A DNA stretch of 43,101 nt from Lachnospiraceae bacterium (GTDB lineage Bacteria > Bacillota > Clostridia > Lachnospirales > Lachnospiraceae): contig SVFO01000036.1 of the NCBI GenBank assembly GCA_015056795.1, positions 1 to 43,101 of the forward strand. Reading direction: 5' to 3'. A program made the position numbers and the translations under genes. Shown piece by piece: positions 24,977-32,817 of the stretch (the first letter of the stretch is position 1; every line of letters begins with the position of its first letter). The notes beneath the pieces are model-generated. The model ran no database searches. It saw nothing but the letters and a program-made list of their open reading frames with translations, and had not been told where the DNA came from.

Positions 24977-25047
24977 GTTGCAACTGGCTGCCATTTTACA
25001 GGCCCTGTAGCTTTGCGTCGCAGCCTTTCGACTGCTTTGCCATTTAT
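24977..25047 (-). ncRNA. Cyclic di-GMP-I (GEMM-I) riboswitch aptamer
   Basis: The minus strand carries the GEMM-I core in order: GGCAAAGC, a hairpin closed by a CGAAAG tetraloop, the invariant GACGCAAAGC (25010-25019), ACAGGGCCUGU and AUGGCAGCC, then UUGC. The P2 stem GCAGUC/GGCUGC and the P3 GCU/GGC pairing are visible. It binds c-di-GMP. It begins within a few bases of the predicted transcription start and is followed directly by a terminator hairpin, so control is probably at the level of transcription termination. Confidence 0.9.
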
Positions 25048-25055
25048 TTAAGATT

Positions 25056-25084
25056 AGTATACTCGTTCGCACGCAAATTGTCAA
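25056..25084 (-). promoter_or_regulatory. Strong sigma-A promoter of the riboswitch/HTH unit
   Basis: Minus strand TTGACA (25079-25084, perfect), 17-base spacer, TATACT (25056-25061). Transcription should begin near 25049, just before the riboswitch. It lies 47 bases beyond the stop of the MOSC-MogA gene, with no terminator between, so read-through from the molybdenum block is possible. Confidence 0.85.
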
Positions 25085-25131
25085 TATTTTATTGCAATTT
25101 CTTATATTTTGTCATACAATTTCTCGCTTTA

Positions 25132-26055
25132 TTATTCATCTGCCTCTCCCCGCAGAATTCCAATGCCATGCAACAATACTGGAAGGACGAACTCCAGGCA
25201 CTCTGCCACGGCCTTCGGACTTCCCGGCAAATTGATAATCAGGGTTTTTCCGCGAGTCACGCTCACCGCCCTTGACAGCATGGCATTGGGCGTAATCTTC
25301 ATGCTGTAGGCGCGAATGGCCTCCGCAATGCCTGGCACGTCCCGTTCCGCTACCTTTTTTGTCGCCTCAGGCATGTGATCCCTCGGTGAAAGCCCCGTTC
25401 CGCCCGTCGTAAAAATCACGTCTGGATGTGCTTCGTCGCAGAGTCGGATGAGCGCCTCGGAAAGTCCCTCCTCATCATCCGAAAGAATCTCCTGCGAGAT
25501 TACCTCATATCCCTCTTCTCTTAAAATCTCCGCGATCTTCGGACCGCTCAGATCCTTTCGCTCTCCCCTGGCTGCGCGATCACTTGCCGTCAAAATTGCC
25601 GCACGAAACGGAAGACGAATTAATGTTACCATGTCACCTGAGCATACCTCTCCTCCCATGAGTACGCGCGCAAACACACCCTCCCTCGGCATGATGCACT
25701 CCCCGGTCTTTTGCGCGATTTCACAACCCGTATGGCAGGTCTTTCCGATCTGCGTCAGCTCTAAAATCACTTCTCCAATCTGAAATCTGCTTCCAATCGG
25801 ATAATGCTTAAAGTCAAAGCCTTCGATCAAAAGATTTTCGCCAAACACGCCAGGCGGCAGCTCTACCACGCCTCCCGTCTTCTTCCGAAACGCTTCCACC
25901 TTCTCCGCAGAAAGAAGGCTCACCTGCCGTGCGCTCCCTGCGTGCGCATCTCCCTCTAATCCGTACTCCGCAAGGATTTTACAACACCCGACATCCTTTT
26001 TCACGGTACCCTTTTTTTCACTGATACAAACAGCAATGACCTTCCCCTGCTTCAT
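25132..26055 (-). CDS. MOSC domain-MogA/MoaB fusion protein
   Basis: 307 residues. Residues 1-145 are a MOSC domain (LEGDAHAG, QVSLLSAE, FGENLLIEGFD and KTCHTGCEIAQKTG, with conserved C107/C111 region); residues 150-305 are a MogA/MoaB-type molybdopterin-adenylating domain (TASDR, TTGGTGLSPRDHMPEAT at 216-232, LINLPGSPKA). MogA adenylates molybdopterin before metal insertion; MOSC domains bind sulfur or molybdenum cofactor and may help cofactor maturation. The fusion is known in clostridia. Last gene of the molybdenum block, 4 bases after moaA. Confidence 0.9.
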   Translation of the reverse strand: MKQGKVIAVCISEKKGTVKKDVGCCKILAEYGLEGDAHAGSARQVSLLSAEKVEAFRKKTGGVVELPPGVFGENLLIEGFDFKHYPIGSRFQIGEVILELTQIGKTCHTGCEIAQKTGECIMPREGVFARVLMGGEVCSGDMVTLIRLPFRAAILTASDRAARGERKDLSGPKIAEILREEGYEVISQEILSDDEEGLSEALIRLCDEAHPDVIFTTGGTGLSPRDHMPEATKKVAERDVPGIAEAIRAYSMKITPNAMLSRAVSVTRGKTLIINLPGSPKAVAECLEFVLPVLLHGIGILRGEADE

Positions 26056-26059
26056 GGGA

Positions 26060-27112
26060 TCATCCTCCGATCTGATTCATGTTTCGAGCTTCCTTCGCCT
26101 CCTTGGGCGCGTCTAAATTCCCAAATCCATGGCATTTTGGCTTTCTCTGCAGGCCTTCCAATATGACCTTGCGCAGCGTCTCATCGTCGCAACCGCCTCT
26201 CACCAGCGGAAGGAGCGACGGCCCGTCAGGATAAAACAGACAAAGCTTGAGCCTTCCGTCTGCCGTCAGTCTCACGCGATTGCAGCTCTCACAGAAGGCA
26301 TGCGACAGCGGGCTAATAAACCCAACGCGCCCCTGGAATCCTTGAAATAGAACATATTGTGCCGGTCCACCTGCGTCAGGTAACGAGCTGCTCTTTCGCT
26401 GCCCTCCGACTCCCTCGCATTCCCCATATTCCAGCTTTAACCTAGTCAGAATCTCTTCTCGCGGAACACCGCGAAGCCCGCTCGCAGGCCCGATTGGCAT
26501 GAGCTCAATAAACCGCACGTCAACGGGCAGCTCCTTCGCCATTCCTGCAAGTTCCGCCATTTCACTCTCATTGACGCCGCGAATTAGAACGCTGTTTAGC
26601 TTGACGCGCATTCCCAGCGCCACGGCCTTTTCTATGGATCGCAGCACCCGATCCAGCCCATCCATCCCCGTCAGCTCACGAAAGGTTTCCGGTTGCTTGG
26701 TATCCAGGCTAATATTGATGTTTTTTAAGCCTGCTGCCAGAAAATCTTCCAGATACTCTTCCAACAAAATGCCATTCGTCGTGATCGCCAGCTCAGGCTT
26801 CGCCTCCAGCGCCCCTAGCCTTTGTACCAGGCTCAGCATGTTCCTTCGAACCAAGGGTTCGCCTCCCGTCAGTCGAATCCTTCGGATACCCATGCCCGTC
26901 AACACCTTGGCAATCCGTTCAACCTCCTCCAATGTCAAAATCTCATCATGCTTCAGGGCAGGAATCCCTTCCATGGGCATGCAGTACCTGCATCGAAGAT
27001 TGCAGCGATCCGTCAGGGATATTCTCAGATAATCTATTGTCCTTCCATAAGCGTCGCATAATCCTGCGCTTTTTCTTTCCATACTATCATGATCTCTATT
27101 GTTATTTCCCAT
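26060..27112 (-). CDS. moaA: GTP 3',8-cyclase MoaA
   Basis: 350 residues, a radical SAM enzyme that with MoaC turns GTP into cyclic pyranopterin monophosphate. The SAM cluster motif CNLRCRYC gives C37, C41 and C44; the second 4Fe-4S cluster uses C274, C277 and C291 (CESC...LKLC). LTGGEPLVRR is the expected motif after the cluster. The chain ends in the conserved Gly-Gly tail. The N-terminal ten residues before MERKS are extra and the ribosome site is weak, so the exact start is uncertain. It follows modC by 63 bases. Confidence 0.95.
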   Translation of the reverse strand: MGNNNRDHDSMERKSAGLCDAYGRTIDYLRISLTDRCNLRCRYCMPMEGIPALKHDEILTLEEVERIAKVLTGMGIRRIRLTGGEPLVRRNMLSLVQRLGALEAKPELAITTNGILLEEYLEDFLAAGLKNINISLDTKQPETFRELTGMDGLDRVLRSIEKAVALGMRVKLNSVLIRGVNESEMAELAGMAKELPVDVRFIELMPIGPASGLRGVPREEILTRLKLEYGECEGVGGQRKSSSLPDAGGPAQYVLFQGFQGRVGFISPLSHAFCESCNRVRLTADGRLKLCLFYPDGPSLLPLVRGGCDDETLRKVILEGLQRKPKCHGFGNLDAPKEAKEARNMNQIGG

Positions 27113-27175
27113 TCTGCCAGTCTCTCTTGCCGTCTTTCATCTCATCAGTTTCTTTTATCAATAGCGGTTCAGTGA

Positions 27176-28291
27176 TTACGCCTCCGCAAGAAACAAAAGT
27201 CTCTCAGGATCCATTCGCAGACAAAAGCTCCCCGTCAAAACCCGTTCTTTGACCTTTGTCCATTTCGCCATATCCACAACCCAAGTCATCAGCGCATCCG
27301 GTGACTCCGACAGATTCCCTTGAACGGTAAAGCAAATCACCACCGAAAAGGTGTCCTCAATAACGCGCTCCAGCTGACAAGAAAATCTGTCACAGGGCTT
27401 ATGCAGGACCTCTTCCATTGCATCATCATCCGTTTTATCTTCCACATATTGAAAATAATGGGCTCGATAACCGACATGCGTCACTTCATCTATCCGTGCC
27501 TCTTTTAGCGCTTTCTCCCCTTGTAACGGAGCAGCCAGCGTAAGTCCCCAGTCCTCTGCAAACCAAGTGCCATCTTCCTTTTTATGAATGCGGGAAATAT
27601 TCTTGCATCCTGTCAGTCTTGCTGCCGCAACGCTCCCAGGATGATCAAAGAACGCCCGCTTTTCCTTCTGTTCCACGATCATTCCCGCTTCCATCACGCC
27701 AATCCTCTGCGCCATTCGATAGGCCTCATTGCGGTCATGCGTCACCAAAATGGAAGGTCCCTGATATTCCTCCAAAAGATCCAAAATCACGTGCTCCATC
27801 CTCGTCCGCATGTAATTATCCAGCGCAGAAAAGGGTTCATCCAAAAGAAGCACCTCTGGCTTAGTTGCAAGCATGCGCGCAAGCGCCGTCCTCTGGCTCT
27901 GTCCCCCGGAAAGCTCCGCGGGATACTGATTTTGGATATCCTGAATGCAAAATCTCCTGATCAGTTCGTCTGCATAATCCCTGTCCTTTGTCGCACAGGT
28001 AATGTTTTGACGCACCGTCATGTGCGGGAACAGGGCATACTCCTGAAAGAGATAACCAACCCTTCGCTCTCTCGCAGGTAAATTAATCTTCTCCTTCGAA
28101 TCGAACAACACGCGATCTCCTAAGACAATCCGTCCTCGATCCGGCTTTTCAATCCCCGCAATGCATTTGAGCGTCATGGTCTTGCCGCATCCAGAAGCCC
28201 CCAACAGCGCAAAAGTCTCCTGCTCCACTGCGAATTCACTTTTCAGAAGGAACGCTCCCAGCCGCTTTTCAATGCTAACCTCAAGTCTCAT
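27176..28291 (-). CDS. modC: Molybdate ABC transporter ATP-binding protein ModC
   Basis: 371 residues. Walker A GASGCGKT, LFQEYALFPHMTV around the Q-loop, signature LSGGQSQR, Walker B VLLLDEPFSALD and switch histidine in LVTHD are all intact. The part after about residue 230 is an accessory domain in the position of the ModC MOP domain, though its sequence is not typical. It couples ATP hydrolysis to molybdate import by ModB. Start at 28291 overlaps the modB stop by four bases (ATGA), which excludes the longer open frame. Confidence 0.93.
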   Translation of the reverse strand: MRLEVSIEKRLGAFLLKSEFAVEQETFALLGASGCGKTMTLKCIAGIEKPDRGRIVLGDRVLFDSKEKINLPARERRVGYLFQEYALFPHMTVRQNITCATKDRDYADELIRRFCIQDIQNQYPAELSGGQSQRTALARMLATKPEVLLLDEPFSALDNYMRTRMEHVILDLLEEYQGPSILVTHDRNEAYRMAQRIGVMEAGMIVEQKEKRAFFDHPGSVAAARLTGCKNISRIHKKEDGTWFAEDWGLTLAAPLQGEKALKEARIDEVTHVGYRAHYFQYVEDKTDDDAMEEVLHKPCDRFSCQLERVIEDTFSVVICFTVQGNLSESPDALMTWVVDMAKWTKVKERVLTGSFCLRMDPERLLFLAEA

Positions 28292-28977
28292 GCCTGGCCT
28301 CCCTTCTTCCGGCCGCGGCCATGCTTCTGAAAGCCCCTGCCCGTAAGGTAATTCATGAGAATCAAAATAGTCAGCGAAAAGCACACAATGATCAGCACCC
28401 ATTGCAGGGCAAGGCTTCGATTTCCGCCCTGCATGGCCGTGTATACTGCCACGGACATCGTCTGTGTCTTCCCAGGAAGATTGCCCGCAATCATGATGGT
28501 CGCGCCAAATTCCCCCAGCGCACGCGCAAACGATAACGCGGCTGCCGCAGCGATGCCAGGCCAGGCCATGGGTAAAATCACCTTTCGAAGGATCGTGAAC
28601 TCGCGCATGCCCAGCGTGCGCGCCGCATGGATGAGCTTCTCATCCACCTGCTCGATGGCCCCGCGCGCCCCACGATACATGACAGGAAAGGAGATCACAA
28701 TTGCCGCGATCACGGCGCCCTGCCAGGTAAAAATCACATGGATTCCCATGTCATTTAGCAACTGTCCAAGGGCAGAGCTTTGTCCAAAGGAGAGCAGCAA
28801 AAGAAAACCCACCACCGTGGGCGGAAGCACGAGCGGTATGGACAAAATTCCATCCACCACATGCTTCGCCCGCCGCAGATAGGTGACTCCCCAGGCCGCC
28901 AACAGCCCAAGGAAAAAGGTGATCACCGTTGCCGTCACGGCGATTTTTAAAGAAATCCATAACGGTGAAAGCTTCAC
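28288..28977 (-). CDS. modB: Molybdate ABC transporter permease ModB
   Basis: 229 residues with about five membrane helices. The EAA loop that contacts ModC is clear: the segment from EKLIHAARTLGMREFTILRKV to LPMAWPGI (about 112-140). SIPLVLPPTVVGFLLL and ALGEFGATIMIAGN are typical of ModB/CysT permeases. It overlaps modC by four bases and starts 3 bases after the modA stop. Confidence 0.94.
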   Translation of the reverse strand: MKLSPLWISLKIAVTATVITFFLGLLAAWGVTYLRRAKHVVDGILSIPLVLPPTVVGFLLLLSFGQSSALGQLLNDMGIHVIFTWQGAVIAAIVISFPVMYRGARGAIEQVDEKLIHAARTLGMREFTILRKVILPMAWPGIAAAAALSFARALGEFGATIMIAGNLPGKTQTMSVAVYTAMQGGNRSLALQWVLIIVCFSLTILILMNYLTGRGFQKHGRGRKKGGQA

Positions 28978-28980
28978 TTT

Positions 28981-29823
28981 TTACTCTGCCGCCTTTACAA
29001 ATCCATAGTCTTTAAATACCTTCATTGCCTCGTCTGATTTCAAAAATGCAAGGAAAGCCTCGGCCGTTGTTATATTTTTACTGCTTGCGACAACACCTGC
29101 CGGATAAATGACGGGATCACAGCTTCCCTCTGGTGCCTCAGCAACAATCTTCACCAGATCGGTGGAATAGGCATCCGTCGCATACACTACGCCACAGGAT
29201 ACGGCTGAGGTCTCGACCCAGCCAAGGACCGTGCGCACGTCCGTACCAAAGTTTGCTTTCGCTTCCACGGTCTCCCAGAGCCCAAGATTCGTGAAAATCT
29301 TCTTCGCATACTGACCCGCAGGAACGCTTTCCACTTCCCCGATGCCGATCATGGTCACGGTGTCCTTCTTGACATCCTCAAAGGATGTCAGTTCCAGCTT
29401 GCCGTCCTTGGGAACGATCAATACAACCTTGTTTTCCAACAGATTGCAGATCGTGTCCTCCTTCATCAAATTCTTTTCCTTCAGCGCGTTCATCTGCTTC
29501 TTTGCCGCTGAAATAAATAAATCCGCTGGTGCACCCTCCTCAATTTGCGTCTGCAGGGCACCAGATCCCGCATAGGAGAAGGTCAGCGTAACATTCGAAT
29601 GCTCCCTCTCATACATCGTCTTCAATTCATTACATACATCCGTCAGGGATGCCGCTGCAAGGATCGTAAGCTCTGCCTTCTCCTCGCTTTGCTTGCCATC
29701 CTCCTTTGCCTCGGCCGCTCCCTTTGCCCCACAGCCTCCCATGGCAAGGAGCAGACTCATGGCAAACGCCACGCCCCAAAGCCTTTTATTTCCAAAGCCG
29801 TTCTTTTTCTTCGTCCTATTCAT
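28981..29823 (-). CDS. modA: Molybdate-binding lipoprotein ModA
   Basis: 280 residues. A lipoprotein signal with basic start ([13 protein letters not shown]), hydrophobic core and C31 in AMGGCG precedes the mature domain. [41 protein letters not shown] and [18 protein letters not shown] are typical of ModA proteins that bind molybdate or tungstate outside the membrane. The ATG at 29823 overlaps the moaC stop by eight bases; the 35 codons upstream that also read open have no signal-like content and are rejected as the start. Confidence 0.94.
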   Translation of the reverse strand: MNRTKKKNGFGNKRLWGVAFAMSLLLAMGGCGAKGAAEAKEDGKQSEEKAELTILAAASLTDVCNELKTMYEREHSNVTLTFSYAGSGALQTQIEEGAPADLFISAAKKQMNALKEKNLMKEDTICNLLENKVVLIVPKDGKLELTSFEDVKKDTVTMIGIGEVESVPAGQYAKKIFTNLGLWETVEAKANFGTDVRTVLGWVETSAVSCGVVYATDAYSTDLVKIVAEAPEGSCDPVIYPAGVVASSKNITTAEAFLAFLKSDEAMKVFKDYGFVKAAE

Positions 29824-30310
29824 GAGGTTCTTCCTTACGCAGATAGGTTCCTGACTTTCCGCCGCTCTTCTCCTCGAGCCCGATGCCAGAAATCGCCATG
29901 GATTTATCGATGGCCTTGCACATGTCATAAATGGTAAGCAGGGCTACGCTGACGCCCGTCAGCGCCTCCATTTCGACGCCAGTTTTTCCTGTAAGGCGCA
30001 CCTCACAGGTACATAGAATCTCCTTCCTTTCCGGTAACACTTCAAAATCCACGGATATTTTTGTCAAAAGAAGGGGATGACAAAGCGGTATCAGCTCAGG
30101 CGTCTTCTTCGCTGCCATAATCCCTGCAATTCTCGCCGTACCCAGCACGTCACCTTTTGAGACGGAGCCCTCGCTCACTGCCTTTAGCACGGCATCCCCC
30201 ACGCGAATTCGCCCCGTTGCCCTGGCATACCGTAGCGTCTCCTCCTTTGCAGAGACATCCACCATCGTCGCCTCGCCCTTTTCATTGATATGTGAAAGCT
30301 CACCCATCAT
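29816..30310 (-). CDS. moaC: Cyclic pyranopterin monophosphate synthase MoaC
   Basis: 164 residues. [18 protein letters not shown] at the N-terminus, IPLCHPL in the middle, and [34 protein letters not shown] with its KT-G-EMEAL segment are diagnostic. It catalyses the second step of molybdopterin synthesis after MoaA. The ribosome site (AAAGGG, about 12 bases from the ATG) is weak. A 209-base gap upstream holds hairpin repeat copy B and a TGATAAAAT sequence that could be a separate promoter. Confidence 0.95.
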   Translation of the reverse strand: MMGELSHINEKGEATMVDVSAKEETLRYARATGRIRVGDAVLKAVSEGSVSKGDVLGTARIAGIMAAKKTPELIPLCHPLLLTKISVDFEVLPERKEILCTCEVRLTGKTGVEMEALTGVSVALLTIYDMCKAIDKSMAISGIGLEEKSGGKSGTYLRKEEPHE

Positions 30311-30409
30311 GTTTTCTGCTTACCCTTTCGTCATTTTATCATTCCATTTTTTGCTTTTAAAAGCCTCATATCCTTCGCAACAATGTCTTTAAGTTAAGCT
30401 TTCCATAAC

Positions 30410-30482
30410 CTCGAGGGGAAGGTTTGGATTGTCTTTTTGGGTCTAAAGTCTACCAGAAAGACAATCCAAACCTAGCCCCGAG
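30410..30482. repeat. Hairpin repeat element, copy B
   Basis: CTCGAGGGG...CCCCGAG outer arms around a perfect 16-bp stem: GGTTTGGATTGTCTTT (30421-30436) and its complement (30457-30472), 20-base loop. On the plus strand it is followed by six T and would act as a terminator in that direction, but both flanking genes are on the minus strand. It shares its length (75 versus 76 bases from the ACCTCG edge) and most positions with the reverse complement of copy A, with two paired substitutions in the stem. Confidence 0.78.
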
Positions 30483-30519
30483 TTTTTTCCAAAAACTTTA
30501 TTTAATGACATTGTCTTTT

Positions 30520-31554
30520 TCACTTTCCGAACCCGCAGTTGGGGAAATGGCAAATCTCGCAGTTCAGGCAGAGTCCCCCCTCCCCGTATTTCGCCAAATC
30601 CTCCGCCCGCAGCTTTTCTCCTGCCAAAACGCGCGGCAGCACCAGATCAAAAATCGTGCGCCTTGCATACATGATACAGCCAGGCAGGCCAAGCACGGGT
30701 ACGGTTTTTCCTTCTATGTGGAGATACGATAACAGGAACATGGCGCCTGGCAAAACGGGCGCGCCATAGCTGATGATCTCCGCACCCGTATCCTTGATGG
30801 CTCCCGGCGTCTTATCGTCTGGATCCACGCTCATGCCGCCGCTGCAAAGCACCAGCTCCGCTCCCTGCCGCACAAAATCATGAATGGCAGCCGTGATTCG
30901 TTCCCTGTCATCTGGCAAAATCACCTGCCCCAGGCATTCTGCGCCATAGGCCTCCATCTTGCGCCTTAGGGTCGGTCCAAACTTATCCTCAATGCGACCT
31001 GCCGCGACCTCATTTCCCGTGGTGACGAGCCCATAGCGCACCTTCGGAATCGGAAGAATGCTCAGAATAGGAGTATTCCCTGCCACTTCCTTGGCACGGT
31101 TCATTTTCTCCTCTTCAATCACCAGTGGGATCACGCGCGTCCCTGCGAGCTTTTCTCCAGCTTTCACAGGCAGATCCCCGTGAATCGTTGCTATCATCAT
31201 TTCGCCCAGGGAATTGACCGCCAAAAGCTTCTCCCGATCAAGCTTAAGGAGTCCGTCCACGGCAGCAAAGATCTCGATCTTCCCCTCGCTCGGCGCAGAG
31301 GCTCTCATCCCCGCATCGTCTCCCATGCAGATTTCGCGCAGAAGCTCCGCGGCCTCGTCCTCATGAAGCATTCCCTTCGTCTTTTCCCAGACATAGAGAT
31401 GCTCCTTGCCAACGTCAAGCAGAACGGGAATATCCTCCTGCGTGATAATATGTCCCTTCTTAAAAACTGGTCCCTTTTCCACACCGGGAATGATCCGCGT
31501 AATGTCATGACACAGAACATGCCCCACTGCATCCTTCGTAGCAATTAATTTCAT
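30520..31554 (-). CDS. MoeA-like molybdopterin-binding protein with Cys-rich tail
   Basis: 344 residues. The N-terminal part (KLIATKDAVGHVLCHDITRIIPG, VFKKGHIIT, LDVGKEHLYVWE) and the later MoaB/Mog-type domain (GLVTTGNEV, LCSGGMSVDPDDKTP, GAPVLPGAMFLL, VLGLPG) belong to the clostridial molybdopterin-binding proteins related to MoeA. The extreme C-terminus carries four cysteines in a C-x2-C-x2-C-x4-C pattern, suited to binding a metal or Fe-S cluster. GGAGG 6 bases before the ATG at 31554 sets the start. Whether it inserts metal or carries cofactor is unknown; a canonical MoeA is encoded two genes upstream. Confidence 0.85.
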   Translation of the reverse strand: MKLIATKDAVGHVLCHDITRIIPGVEKGPVFKKGHIITQEDIPVLLDVGKEHLYVWEKTKGMLHEDEAAELLREICMGDDAGMRASAPSEGKIEIFAAVDGLLKLDREKLLAVNSLGEMMIATIHGDLPVKAGEKLAGTRVIPLVIEEEKMNRAKEVAGNTPILSILPIPKVRYGLVTTGNEVAAGRIEDKFGPTLRRKMEAYGAECLGQVILPDDRERITAAIHDFVRQGAELVLCSGGMSVDPDDKTPGAIKDTGAEIISYGAPVLPGAMFLLSYLHIEGKTVPVLGLPGCIMYARRTIFDLVLPRVLAGEKLRAEDLAKYGEGGLCLNCEICHFPNCGFGK

Positions 31555-31646
31555 GCATTTCCTCCATATAAAGACCTTTAGCAGGACCTCAAATACCACG
31601 TGCAAACATCGTATTGCCTGTTTAGCGGATCACCAAAGGCCTTCCC

Positions 31647-32726
31647 TTACTGTAACGAGAAATAGTTCATAACACATGAAAAAATCCCCGGAATATCATC
31701 TTGTCCATACACAGGACAAGAAACTTCTTCTGGGGAAATACAGTCGGTGACGATGCAGATCAGCGTTTCAGGATCACAGACACTTCGAGGCTCGACGTCA
31801 CGCCGAACGACCTCGATCTTCGGGAGCTTCGAGCTCTTGAAGCCCTCCGCAATACAGACGTCCGGGGGATTCGGAAGGGATTGCATCATCCGCAGCAAAA
31901 GCTCCGCATCTGCTGCCCCCTTCGCGTCCAGGACAAAGCTGGAATCCGAAGTCAGAATAGAGCACGCCGCACCAGCCCTTTGATACCGATCGGTATCCGT
32001 GCCGTCGACCCGCTTTACGTGATCCTGTCCATCATGCTTTAACACACCGACCGTAAAGTCGGCGCGAATAAATTCATTAATCAATTTTTCAATCAGGCCC
32101 GTCTTGCCGCTGTTATGATATCCTGAGACACAAAAAACAACAGGCAGGCTAAGCCTTAGAAACTCATCCTTTGTATTGACGTTTTTTACGACCCTAGGGT
32201 CAATGTTTGTATGCTCCAAGGACACGTACTTCGTGCGTACAGCCCTTAGAATCTCCATCAATCGATATTTTCCGCGCTGGATCAAATCCTCAATCACGGG
32301 AAGGACTCGCTTGGAATACATGGCAAGCAGGGGATGTACATGCTCCTCATCCACCACCACATAGGCATCATAGTCCGAGCAGATAAACTCTGCCAGATAC
32401 TCCGCGATTTCTAAGTTTACAAACGGCATATCCGCCGCACAAATAAAGACATACTGCTCCTTCGCCTCGCTCAGGAGCCTGTGAATTCCTTCGATGGGAC
32501 CAATGCTGTCCGCCTCATCATACACCACGCGCAGGCCTAAATGCTCATAGACCCCTCTTTCGGCCGCAGAAATCAAAACCTCCGGACAGCGTTTAAACTG
32601 CTTGGAAATTCTCGCGATCATGGTCTCATTATTCAGTTCCATCAGGGCCTTATTCTGACCCATTCGCGTGCTCTTCCCGCCAGCCAAGATGCCGACGGAG
32701 AAGGATGGTGTATGCTTTTTACACAT
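31647..32726 (-). CDS. MobA-MobB fusion (molybdenum cofactor nucleotidyltransferase / GTP-binding protein)
   Basis: 359 residues. The N-terminal half (about 8-195) is a MobA-type nucleotidyltransferase: VGILAGGKSTRMGQNKAL, then ADMPFV with its metal-binding Asp and HPLLAMY. The C-terminal half (about 198-345) is MobB: Walker A GYHNSGKTGL, then VLKHDGQDH and VCIAEGFKSSKLPKIEVVR. MobA joins GMP or CMP to molybdopterin for enzymes of the DMSO-reductase family, which includes the formate dehydrogenase of this operon; MobB binds GTP and assists. The two halves are usually separate genes. Ribosome site (AGGAG, about 14 bases from the ATG) is distant. Confidence 0.93.
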   Translation of the reverse strand: MCKKHTPSFSVGILAGGKSTRMGQNKALMELNNETMIARISKQFKRCPEVLISAAERGVYEHLGLRVVYDEADSIGPIEGIHRLLSEAKEQYVFICAADMPFVNLEIAEYLAEFICSDYDAYVVVDEEHVHPLLAMYSKRVLPVIEDLIQRGKYRLMEILRAVRTKYVSLEHTNIDPRVVKNVNTKDEFLRLSLPVVFCVSGYHNSGKTGLIEKLINEFIRADFTVGVLKHDGQDHVKRVDGTDTDRYQRAGAACSILTSDSSFVLDAKGAADAELLLRMMQSLPNPPDVCIAEGFKSSKLPKIEVVRRDVEPRSVCDPETLICIVTDCISPEEVSCPVYGQDDIPGIFSCVMNYFSLQ

Positions 32727-32817
32727 TCGTTTTCCAGCAGCTCCTAAATTCTTATTTCCTTGGAGATCCAGCTCTTCCCTGCTTCCCCTTCGTCATGGGA
32801 CATGTGCCGTGGCAACT

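Noticed and set aside
30410..30482. Copy B of the repeat as terminator of the MoeA-like gene
   Set aside because: The T tract follows the hairpin on the plus strand, but the gene is on the minus strand; in the minus direction no T tract follows.
30311..30519. Molybdenum-cofactor riboswitch ahead of moaC
   Set aside because: The 209-base gap holds repeat copy B and AT-rich sequence, but I cannot find the conserved Moco aptamer elements.
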